This document shows, piece after piece, positions 11,488 to 21,017 of a stretch of DNA of 64,000 nucleotides. The stretch covers positions 138,942,398 through 139,006,397 of the forward strand of contig CM043958.1 of the NCBI GenBank assembly GCA_014529385.2. The letters are read 5' to 3'. Made by a program: the position numbers and the translations under genes. Under the pieces are notes generated by a model, which saw nothing but the letters and a program-made list of their open reading frames with translations, ran no database searches and was not told the DNA's origin. The DNA is from Adiantum capillus-veneris (lineage: Eukaryota > Streptophyta > Polypodiopsida > Polypodiales > Pteridaceae). Numbering within the stretch: the first letter of the stretch is position 1; every line of letters begins with the position of its first letter.

Positions 11488-12521
11488 AGAGAACATGACA
11501 ATATTTGAGGACTGGATTCATATGGATCCGGTCCCCCCTCCAATAGGCATTTGTATTATAGTTTCTACATCAAGAGAGACTTGGTACAATACAATCTTTG
11601 TGTTTCTTGTAACCTAGGTGATGCAATGAAGATGGAAATCTTCATGCATCACAAGCATAACATAAACTTGAAGAAAGCATTAACTATCCCAAGCCTCAGT
11701 CCCAAGGCCTCAGACACCTTCGAAGGTGGAGAGAGCTAGCGAGGAATGAGGATAGAGAAGAGGAAGAAGAAACATTCCATAGGAGAAAGAAATAGTTCCT
11801 CACTTATCATTACTCTTCTTGATAGCATACATAATAGCATAGTAATGAAGATGGAGAAGATGGCAAGCTTAAGCATTGAAGCATGACTCTTGGTTGGATT
11901 TGCATTCCATAGCCAAGAGTATTGGTGTAGGCTTTCACTCTCACAAGCTTGGAGAAGGAGGTGTTGTTTCTCCACTTTCACCAAGTGAGAATCGCCTTGC
12001 AAATGAGTGTGTGTATGTGTGTGGCGTATATCTCCCTAGCACCCCCCTTCCTTGCTTTGGGCAAAATTTCTACATGCTACAAGCTCATTGGACCCCTCTC
12101 CCCCTAGCCAATCACATGCAGCATGCAGTCAAGCACATGGGTAGTCTTTTGACAAGTGTCCTCCTTACCCCTTAGAGAGAGATAGTTTGAAAATATCTAG
12201 ATATTTGTTAGATGGAAGTAGAATCTCATTGGACCCCTCTTTAGCCCAACCAATAGCATTCAAGCACACCATGTGGTTAAGCTTAGTGAGAGTCTGACAT
12301 GTGTCCCATGTGCTCTTTTAGAATTCCCTTAACTTTGAGATTTTTATGCATAGGAAGTTTCTCAAGCAACTTCTTCATTAAGTGTGTAGGTTCTCTTTTT
12401 GACTCAAGCATCTTACCCCCCATGCATAGGAAGCTTCTCAAGCAACTTCCTCATTAAATGTGACAAGTACCTCAAGTACCTTAGTTGCCAAGCATGACAA
12501 GCACCTTAGGTGGATTTTCCA

Positions 12522-12720
12522 CCTCAAGCGCAGCCCTGGCTTGCTTAAGTTTAGGTCAGGTTCCCACCTCAAGCGCAGCCCTAGCTTGCTTAAGTTTAGG
12601 TTGGGTTCCCACCTCAAGCACAACCCTAGCTTGCTTAAGGTTCCCATCTCAAGCACAGCCCTAGCTTGCTTAAGTTTAGATCGGGTTCTCACCTCAAGCT
12701 CGGCCCTAGCTTGCTTAAGG
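12522..12720. repeat. minisatellite, five units of ~45/35 bp
   Basis: Five head-to-tail copies share the core CAGCCCTAGCTTGCTTAAG. Units 1, 2 and 4 are ~45 bp. Units 3 and 5 lack the TTTAGGTTGG-like tail and are ~35 bp. A related single core lies just upstream (12,479-12,520). Confidence 0.9.
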
Positions 12721-12729
12721 TCAAAGGAC

Positions 12730-13920
12730 TTTTAACACTAACCATTAGAGGTCTTTAATGAAGCTAACCCTAAGGTCTTTTAAGCTTCATTAGTTAACCT
12801 TGCTCTTTGACATACCATCTCTCATTTGGGCCCCTTTACCATTGACCCCGTGTTGAGATAGATCCGTAAGCACATGTCTATATTCTAACCCTTGTTCCCG
12901 TTTATTATCCCGTATTAAATGATCAGTTTAATATGAGAAAATTATTTGGGTTGGTTAAATATTAGATATTTAATAACAACTGAGATAATAAAATAGCTAT
13001 CATTAGCCTCTTCAACGCCCTATCCTCCCTATTTGCACATGATAATCATATTGATCCATTGGTTTTTCCGCTCAACTTTGTGTTTCCTAGAGCTATTTAG
13101 AGTTTTCTCACCATTGGTTGTATCTTGTCATATGGCTTCATGTTGTACATTGTATTTGGCAGTCTCCCTCGTTTTAATATTTTGAAATATTAGCAAGGTA
13201 TAAGGCCTACCATTTTGTGGGGGGGTCCCTTTGGACCCTTCTCTTTGCTTGTGCCGTTACCTATGATGGCACCTTCACTTGGATTTGATTAAACTACATC
13301 ATGTCTCTCTATTTGAGTAGCTTGGAGTTTGGGCAACAAACAAGCATACTATGCCCTAGTGGGGTGCCAAGAGAGTGGCGTGTAGGAGTTGATCCTTGAG
13401 GTACAAATCTATCAGTTCCAACATGCCATGGTATTTCTTGAAGGGGTATATTCGGGGGATACTAGTGTCAGTCTCTTCGTTTGCAAAGTGTGTGTATGTG
13501 TGTGTGAATATTTTTATCAATTCAAAATAAAAAAATAAATTAAAATTATTTGTCGATTAGAGTAATGAAATAACTTAAAATTATTCTCGACACATGTTTA
13601 TCGATGGGGAGCCAATTCATTTCCAAGTGGGTTAATAAGTTTTATTAGCACTTGCGCATAGGTACTAAGAGTTGCATCCTGCTGGGTGAGTGCAGGGCAT
13701 AGACTGCAAAGGCCCTTGCACTACATGAGCTACAAAAAAATAAGAAACAAAGCAAACTTTGTAGCGCATGCAAGGTGACGAGGCTTAATTTAATGCAAGC
13801 TTTGCACTATATGCTCCACATGTGTTCAGCGGGAAGGAGCTCTAAATATTCTAGCAACACAAAGAGGACTTTGAAGGCTCTGAGAGCTCTCTCCAATGTT
13901 AGGGAAAAATGTGTCTCCGC
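12730..13920. other. no gene recognised
   Basis: Moderately AT-rich sequence without a convincing ORF, splice-linked exon or TE domain. A short (TG)n patch lies at 13,488-13,504, a G7 run at 13,218-13,224 and an A/T-rich stretch at 13,507-13,560. The left part may still belong to the LTR that starts at 11,298. Confidence 0.5.
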
Positions 13921-13924
13921 TTAA

Positions 13925-14107
13925 TTTTGTGACGTATTCAATTTCAAAAATGTTGGTTGAGGGCAAGGGGAAAGGGAGAAATTCCGCCCCAAAATAGAAA
14001 AAAAAATAGAGTAAAAACCCGCAAAATAAGCCTAATTTTCTAAAATTTCCTTGTGGCAAATTCAAAGAAAGGAATTTTGTATGTTTGGGGAAATGATTTT
14101 TCGAGAA
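13925..14107. repeat. left copy of a ~180 bp direct repeat flanking the RCI2 gene
   Basis: It shares TTTCAAAAATG, a CAAGGGGAAA...GGAGAAATTCCG block, CCCAAAATAG and TAATTTTCTAAAA, in the same order and orientation, with 16,015-16,195. The match is imperfect, with several substitutions and small indels. Confidence 0.8.
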
Positions 14108-14114
14108 CACTGGC

Positions 14115-14115
14115 G

Positions 14116-14146
<31 letters not shown>

Positions 14147-14160
14147 ACACACACACAGAG
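14115..14160. repeat. (CT)n then (CA)n tract upstream of RCI2
   Basis: A 28 bp (CT)n run is followed by CACTCACACACACACA. It lies ~300 bp upstream of the RCI2 start codon. CT-rich tracts are common near plant transcription starts, so this may be promoter or 5' UTR. Confidence 0.9.
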
Positions 14161-14163
14161 CAA

Positions 14164-14255
14164 CACGTGTCTTTCTTTTGAAAGTGCATGCAAACGCACG
14201 GTACGCGGCACTGTCACCAAACTTGGGTACGTGTCAGAAATCTGGGATACGTGCC
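14164..14255 (+). promoter_or_regulatory. cluster of three ABRE-like ACGTG motifs upstream of RCI2
   Basis: ACACGTGTC (palindromic CACGTG core at 14,164-14,169), ACGTGTC at 14,229-14,235 and ACGTGCC at 14,249-14,255 lie 280 to 189 bp before the start codon. ACGTGTC and ACGTGGC are the core of the abscisic-acid-responsive element bound by bZIP factors. Two or more copies normally make a functional ABA-response unit. The second and third motifs sit in a duplicated ~20 bp unit (TGGG-A-TACGTG-CAGAA). RCI2 genes are typically induced by cold, salt and ABA, so the cluster fits the gene. Confidence 0.65.
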
Positions 14256-14443
14256 AGAATTACATTCAACGCAAATCCGAAAAGCCAAATCTTTATAATT
14301 CCATAGCCTCTCGACAAACATGAAGTATCTCCGTCATTTCCTGCATTTCTTCCATCGCCCGCTTCGCACATTCAGCTTCCCCAGATCTAGAGTTGTCTTG
14401 CACAATATAACCGCTTTATTACTCATACCTCCATTGTGTCGCT

Positions 14444-15199
14444 ATGGCCACAGCCACCTTCGTCGAAGTCCTGTTGGCAATCATTCTACCACCTCTCGGG
14501 GTCTTTCTGCGATATGGATGCCATGTAAGGCCTGGACTTTGATTGATTTCTGTGATGGATTTGTGCATGCATCTTTCTCTGGGGTCGAGTAGCTGTCGGT
14601 TTACACCATTATCTGAGGGTATTGTGTTTGCTGTGATAGATTTGTGCAAGCGTTTTAACTCTTGTGAAGGTCATTGTGGGTTTTCTGATGCATACTACTA
14701 GTCCTAGGTAGCTAGGTATGTGTGAGTAAGCAGTCTCGATGTCGCATGCCATTGGCGAGGATGTGTAGTGTTGCACACTACTGTTTATTGCTATCAGAGT
14801 TTGATGTGTTTCTGTCTTTTGTATTTCTTGTGAATATATGCAAGATGGGTCCCATCTCACATGCAAATGTTTTTTTCTGCATCAATGAAACCTATTGCCA
14901 ATCTATCTTCACATCAGGAATGATTGTGCGGACAATATGGGAATTTGTATCGTCTGCGGCACACCAATTGATGCACGAATTGCAGTTCTTTGTGTCGAAT
15001 TTTGCATGTGCACGAACTGTTGGTTCAATTGCTGAACTTGTGGTTTGAAATAAACTTAGGAGGCAATCATTTCCTCGTTTCTTTCAATCTCACAAATTTT
15101 TCTCTGATTTTTCAGGCTGAATTTTGGATATGCTTGCTACTAACAATCTTGGGATATATTCCCGGAATCATTTATGCTTTGTACGTGCTCGTGGGTTGA
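14444..15199 (+). CDS. RCI2: RCI2/PMP3-family plasma-membrane proteolipid (two exons, 54 aa)
   Basis: Exons 14,444-14,524 (27 codons) and 15,116-15,199 (27 codons plus TGA) are joined across an intron with GTAAGG donor and TTTTCAG acceptor, phase 0. The product is 54 aa, the usual length of PMP3/RCI2/LTI6 proteins. It starts MATATFVEVLLAIILPPLGV and ends GYIPGIIYALYVLVG. Two membrane helices (about residues 8-26 and 31-52) flank a short loop with GCHAEFW. The LPPLGVF and GYIPGIIYA signatures are complete. Plant and yeast members sit in the plasma membrane and stabilise membrane potential under salt and cold stress; that is family knowledge. The start is the only Met preceding the signature. 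This is one of only two clear host genes in the window and looks functional. Confidence 0.96.
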
Positions 15200-16014
15200 A
15201 GACCTGGGTGATTAACGATTTGTGAGCGAGCGATCGAGCGCATGTACATCAATGGATTTTTTACACTATTCCCTGGCAGATTTATCTTTTTGTACATTCT
15301 TCCTCTCAAGTTGTTGGGCTTGTGATACTCTATATGCTCATTATTCTGCACGACACAGGATTTATTGAAGGCAATAATATGAAGAAAACAAACAGCTAAT
15401 TTGAGCATTTGTGTATTTTCTAACAAAAAATAGATATTTGTGATTGGCTCTTGCATGCTGCATGGCTCTTTGATTAAAGTTGTAAGGGAGAACAAAATAA
15501 GTGTCTTGATGAAGTTTATCAGGTGTACGTAGGACATATGTCACTCTATATCTATAGACTTCTAACTACCCCAACAAGGTTGGGACTACTTCGTTTTGAT
15601 TGTGATTGTGATTGTAAGCTAAGTCAATATGACCATGAGAATTCTTTCAGGAGGAATGCTTAGCGCAAACTTTTTTCTTCTTAAGCTTAATTTCTCTTTA
15701 CAAGAACGAACTCTACTACTAATAAAGTTTATGGGCAAGTTGAACCATCCATCGGGAAAAATGTGTCAGCATGCGAGATGTGCGAGGAACTATCAGCCTG
15801 TGGTTGGGAGTAGAAATCCGAGCAGTCGAAGTAGCACTGGGGTTTGAACTCAAGACATGATTCTAGATTTCCTTATATACATAGCCTCCTGTTGTATATT
15901 CTAGATTTCCTTATATACATAGCCTCCTGTTGTATGTTTCATCCTGGGGAGAGAAGGTGGAGCACTTTGCTCCGGTTGCCTCAACCCAACACCCCAACCA
16001 AACTTAATATCGTG
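15200..16014 (+). other. RCI2 3' flank; no further gene seen
   Basis: Presumably 3' UTR and intergenic DNA. A perfect tandem duplication of 38 bp (unit starting TTCTAGATTTCCTTATA) lies at 15,861-15,935. A GATTGTGATTGTGATTG run is at 15,597-15,614. No other coding signal is convincing. Confidence 0.6.
15861..15935. repeat. 38 bp perfect tandem duplication
   Basis: Two adjacent copies start at 15,861 and 15,899. They are identical apart from the last base. Confidence 0.97.
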
Positions 16015-16195
16015 CCGTTTTAAATTTCAAAAATGCCGGTTGACAACAAGGGGAAAAGGAGAAATTCCGTCCCAAAATAGAGAGAAATAATGTAACAACC
16101 TGAAAAATAAATATAATTTTCTAAAAAGGAATTTTTTACTTTTGGATAAATGTTTTTTTTTTTTCTCGCAACACCCGAGAACCGTGGGTCGCTTT
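16015..16195. repeat. right copy of the ~180 bp direct repeat flanking RCI2
   Basis: Partner of 13,925-14,107. It has the same order of blocks and in addition a T13 run at 16,150-16,162. Confidence 0.8.
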
Positions 16196-17706
16196 TGTAC
16201 ATTTCCTTTGTAAATGGACATATACCGCTTGTGAAAGCGATGCCCACAATGATGCGACCTCCATGTTGTACATTGATTATGCCTGCTCTGTGCATGCTTT
16301 TTCCACTAAAACGGGAGGTAAATATTATGAAACAAAGTAACAGAGCTGGAAAGAAGTGGCAAAAACCGTTAAAATTCAAGAAGCATCATCAAAATCTCAG
16401 TTTCCCACCGGAGACTACTTTTCTAATGTTCATGACCACCATATTTTGTCCATAGATATAAAATGCATAGCTTCGTGTGTGAATGGGAAATGTTTCAAAA
16501 GTGGAAAAACTGTTTTGTAAGCAATCAAGTCTTTGCGCATGAATGCTGGCTTCTCATCAAATGTCTGCTTCAGTTTCTTTAAAAAAGAAGGATATAACTC
16601 AGGCAGCTTGCCACAAACTTGAGCAGTTATTGCTTTACATAGAAATTTTAATGTAGCAAAATAAGAGTTGTTAACATGAAACTTATAGATTTCCTAGGGT
16701 GGACTCTTAAGAGACTTCAAATCATAGCATGGTCTGGAGTAACCCACTTACATGGATGACGCGCTGCACTTGGTTGAAGCGATTGGTCATGGATTAGTTA
16801 TTATGACTTAATTGTCAATCGTTCAAAATGGTCACAATTTTTGGAATAGCCTTGGCATACCGTTTGGCAAAAATACCTTTCCGGGGGGTTTTGATCTTTT
16901 CTCCCATACCCAGGTGTTAGAACAAGGGAAGTGGATAGGCGGTTTCCAAGTTTTTGGGCTTTTCAAATGATATGTAGTTCTATCCACTACCAAAAATTAT
17001 TGTATTGATGACGAAAGCAATATTAAATGAGCAAAAAACACAGCCATGAAAAAGACACCCTCATTGAATAAAGAGGTGATTGTTTTCAAGGCCATTGGAG
17101 TATACATCTGCAATGACTGCCAACATTTATGTGACATGAATGACAACATTTATGTGACATGAATGACATTAAGAGAGAGAGCTTACTTCTTTTTGAAATG
17201 TCACATAAATGTCCTTAAAGAGAGTTTACTTCTTTCTGAAATGGATTTGTAAAAGCATTGGAAAATTTCAACAAAAATTTTGCATATGCTTTTTCATGTA
17301 AACTTTTTAAAAAAATTATAAGGCGGAAGTAGTTTGTGTGTAACAACTCACAAATACACAACTCACAAAACAAAGTACTAGATGGTGATTTTCGAGAAGA
17401 AGCATGTAACCTTCTTGAGAATAGCTGATGTACTCTCGACCCATAATATTTTTAATAGCAACGATCTAGTCTTCAATGAGGAAATATTGCAAAAAAATAC
17501 CTCCTATAAAGGTTTCAAGATTAGAAAGTACTTTGTTAAGATGTTATGCCACCATACTATGTGAAAATACAAGTTGTCCATGCATTTGAAGGGTAAAGAA
17601 ATGGTGCAATTTGTTGCTCCTAGTAGCCCTCAACGCGCACAAAGAAATTATTATTGATGGAAAGTGAAACTTTGATATAGAAGCTTTGAAGTATTAACTT
17701 CCATGA
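16196..17706. other. no gene recognised
   Basis: AT-rich intergenic sequence. A short tandem repeat of an ACATTTATGTGACATGAATG-type unit occurs at 17,125-17,166. No ORF has domain support. A weak resemblance to the first RCI2 exon at 16,239-16,310 is treated under findings. Confidence 0.5.
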
Positions 17707-19698
17707 TGTTGAGATAGACATGTCTTTTTTTAGCGATTATGAGAAACACCTCTACATGTGCATACCTTTTGCTATTGGCATTTGTTCTATGACTTGTAAG
17801 CTTCTAAGAAGTGCCACATGGAGAGTTATCACTTCAATTTCTAAACACCTCCGTATGTGCATGCTTTTTGCTATTAGCATTTGTCCTATGAGTTGTAAGC
17901 TTCTAAGAAAGGCCACATGGAGAGTTACCAGTGGGATAGCCACTCCAACTTTATACATTAAAAAAGCCCAAGGCTATAATAATGTACATACTATGAAAAG
18001 TAACCTTATGCTATGAAAGTACTATTTTGAGTATTGGACTTGCAATTCTATTTTATAAAGCTCATCGTCTATTAATGGAATCTTTTATCTTCAAGCTTCC
18101 TTGAGCTCTCTCGCCAATGACACCTAACAACTAGTATCAAAGCTGGTTAGCACCACTACAAACTTAGCAATCCCGTCAGCATTGCAGAGAATCCCAATCT
18201 CATCTTTCAAGTAATTAATCACCTATTAAGATGTGATTAACCACATGCAAGCCACGTCGAGTTGTCTGTGAGCCGCTACGAGTCAGGTCGAGCCACCCCT
18301 TGCCTTGCATGTGGCCCAGAGCCTTGCCCAAGAGCTTCACCATCAACCTACTATGAACTACCTCACCCACTTGCATCTGTCGAAGCTCAACTGCAACCAG
18401 CTCACTTCATTTGTATCACCCCTCATCCTATTGTTTTTGCTCGAGCCCACACCAAATTGCTCAAAAGACTCATATGTCACTGTTGCGCTCAGTGTCAAGA
18501 CAACTCCTCGACGGACCCTCTCAATCACCCACGACCACTTGACTTTTATTTTCTTTCAAAAAATAGGGTTTTGTAAGCCTCTTTAAGGGTTGAAGCCCGC
18601 AGCATTCACTATGACACTTCCAAGCCCAAGCGAAGATTCCCACCACTACAAGAAGCACCAAGGCTTACAAGCCAACTCTCAGCTGATTACCAAAGCAGCT
18701 CATCAAAGAGGGAATACGACTTCAAACCTTCATCTCCAGCTTCAACAAAGAGCTTCAAAGTTTTTCGAAGCCTTTTGACTCCGTGCACTCTCAAGTTTCA
18801 ATCGTTTCAAAAGCTATCAAAGTATTGCACATGCTTATTTTGCATTTGTACAAAAGCATTGCATACTTCTTGTTTCATTATACATTCTATTTTTCTTTGC
18901 ACTCAAAGCATGATAACAAAGTCTTCCTTTACATTATGTCTGCCAAATCTATCTTCAAAGGATGTGAGAGGACTAGACATTGCCCTAATTATATCTAGAG
19001 GTAAGACCTTACTCCAAAGAAACCCTTATGCTGTCATCACTTGCACGATGTTATGTATGCCAAATATCTTTCTCAAGAAAAAAACCAAAGGTGAAATTAT
19101 TGTCGACAAATATGCACAGCCTGCAACAGTGGCAGCAGCAGACCATATCAAATGATGGAGACGAATAGGAGCAAGGGGAGGTGCTACTAAGAGCAAACAC
19201 TGACACTTACAAATATGGTTATCTTTCTCCTTTCATGTTTAAGGGGAGGAATATTTAAGTTTATATGGCACCTTGTTTATTTGAGACCATGAATGAGTCT
19301 GTGATTGCCATAGTTTGCGTGGCTACCTCAATCTGCTTGCCTGTGTGGCATCAAGTCTCAACCCAACTTGCTTCAGTATAGTCCATGCCTAAAGGGAGGA
19401 TTGTTGAGATAGGCATGTTCTTCAAAAGCGACTATACGAAACACCTCTACTTGTGCATACCTTTTACTATTGGCATTTGGCCTATGAGTTGTAAGCTTCT
19501 AAGAAAGGCCAAATGGATAGTTATCAACCGGATAGCCACTCTAGCTTTATACATAAATAAAGCCCAACCTTATAATGTACATACTATGCCAAGTAACCTA
19601 AAGCTATGAATATACTATTTTGAGTATGGGACTTGGAGTTCTATTGAATCTTTCATCTTCAAACCCCCCGTGAGCTCTCGCATCAATGACATGATACA
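17707..19698 (+). mobile_element. small non-coding copia-like LTR element (TRIM/LARD type)
   Basis: The left LTR (17,707-18,129, TGTTGAGATAG...CCTAACA) is followed by TAGTATCAAAGC at 18,132-18,143, a 10/12 match to the tRNA-iMet primer site. The right LTR (19,402-19,698) starts with the same TGTTGAGATAG and is preceded by the purine tract AAAGGGAGGA. The ~1.27 kb internal part has no gag or pol domain. TGTTG starts and this primer site are typical of Ty1/copia-derived non-autonomous elements. The left LTR is longer mainly because it carries a 99 bp internal duplication. No clean 5 bp target duplication is visible. Confidence 0.85.
17744..17941 (+). repeat. 99 bp tandem duplication inside the left LTR
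   Basis: AAACACCTC at 17,744 and 17,843 start two ~99 bp units (~85% alike) that share GTAAGCTTCTAAGAA and GCCACATGGAGAGTTA. The right LTR has only one unit, so the duplication probably arose after insertion. Confidence 0.85.
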
Positions 19699-19910
19699 AG
19701 GCCAAACTATTACTACTGCTCACAAAGAGCATGTTGTCAAGACCGCTGATTATTGGTTGACACTACTTGTTGGAGATATTGATCTTGGCTTTAAGTCTAT
19801 AATTTTTCACATCTACATTTTGAAATTTCAATTGAAAAATAAGATGGCTAGCTATCTTTTTCATGGGGCACATTTCCTCCTACTACTTGCAATTCATCGC
19901 CATCTCCCCT

Positions 19911-19913
19911 TTC

Positions 19914-19955
<42 letters not shown>

Positions 19956-20045
19956 GAGCAGAAATCATTGCAGAGCTCTGCCCATACTCTCTCTCTCATT
20001 CAAAGGAGCAGAAATCATTGCAGAGCTCTACCCATACTCTTTCGA
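19911..20045 (+). repeat. (CT)n tract plus 50 bp tandem duplication
   Basis: A mostly (CT)n run (19,911-19,953) is followed by two copies, 50 bp apart, of a unit starting GGAGCAGAAATCATTGCAGA (19,955 and 20,005). They abut the LINE fragment. Confidence 0.9.
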
Positions 20046-20335
20046 CCACTACCGACAACTCATGGACCAAGCATTGGAGCTACAACGATCCAAACGGCCA
20101 AGATTGAGGAGAGGGACTACACAACATCGACAGAGACTACAACAGAGAATTCGAGCCTTACTCTCGACATCCAGAGTGCAGACGAGGGTGGATTCTACTA
20201 GTAGTATCTTTGTTCTAGATCTTTTTTGTACCCTTCTTTTTGTACCTAAACATGATATCAAATACACTTTCTGTTAGTTTGGTCTCATAGGTCATTTTGG
20301 TCTTTTGAAGACGTTAATATAACATTTCATTTCTC
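20046..20335 (+). mobile_element. 5'-truncated LINE 3' end
   Basis: It shares the 3' end of the minus-strand LINE at 23,786-25,935: GCATTGGAGCTA, ACAACAGA-AATTCGAGCC and finally GTCTCATAGGTCA...TTTTGAAGACGTTAATATAA, ending in ATTTCATTTCTCTC. Only the last ~50 codons and the 3' UTR of the LINE are present. Divergence in the middle suggests a related subfamily and not a recent copy. Confidence 0.8.
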
Positions 20336-21017
20336 TCACACAAAACTGCTCAACATTTTTCAAATTGTAATGATTCAGAAGCTAAAAGATCAACAATCAA
20401 ACCAAGATATATGACCAAAATCAAACATCCACAACTTCATCCATGAGCCGCAAACAAGTGCTAAAAAAACTTGAGCAAAGTCAGGCCACTATGGTAACTG
20501 AGTATGAAGACAAAACATCATTTTAGAGCAGGTCCAAACGCACTACTTGATGCATAAAGCCAACATAATCAGAACTAAGGACAAGTTTCCCAGATTTTTT
20601 GAGCCATTTAATAAATATTAAGCACCTTTAAGTGAGACCAGCGACGAGAATACTTTGCAAGTACTCAAACCACAAAATGAGGGATGAGAGAGAGAGAGAG
20701 AGAGAGACCATGGAACCTCACTACCATCTTACCATTTCCAAGGGCTCAACCCAAAGCAAGGGAGGCTTCTTGTTTGATGATTAGACTGTATGCTTATAAC
20801 CTTTCATATCTCTCTGGATTAGACCAGCTTTAACCCACTTTTCTGGGCAATGCTGCCTTTCAATGAAAATGACTGGAGCTGCTTACAATGTCCCACTTGA
20901 GAGCATTAACCTTTTTCCTTGCAGACGTATACATATGGCCCTATCAGATACATAACTAATATTTACAATTGCACGCAACTTGATGGTAGGCAACAACATA
21001 AGCACCCTTGATCTGCA
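20336..21017 (-). other. 3' flank/UTR of the E1 gene
   Basis: No ORF with support. It should hold the 3' UTR of the E1 gene. A short (GA)n tract lies at 20,686-20,708. Confidence 0.5.

Larger units (their letters stand above)
11285..12900 (-). mobile_element. primer site and 5' LTR region of the second gypsy element
   Basis: GCTCTGATACCA at 11,285-11,296 is the reverse complement of the tRNA-iMet primer site. The LTR would begin (plus-strand reading) at TGTAATGG, 11,298, just upstream of the gag at 10,890 on the minus strand. It carries a (GA)n tract at 11,450-11,483. The far end is uncertain because no partner LTR was seen; 12,900 is only a guess. Confidence 0.55.
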
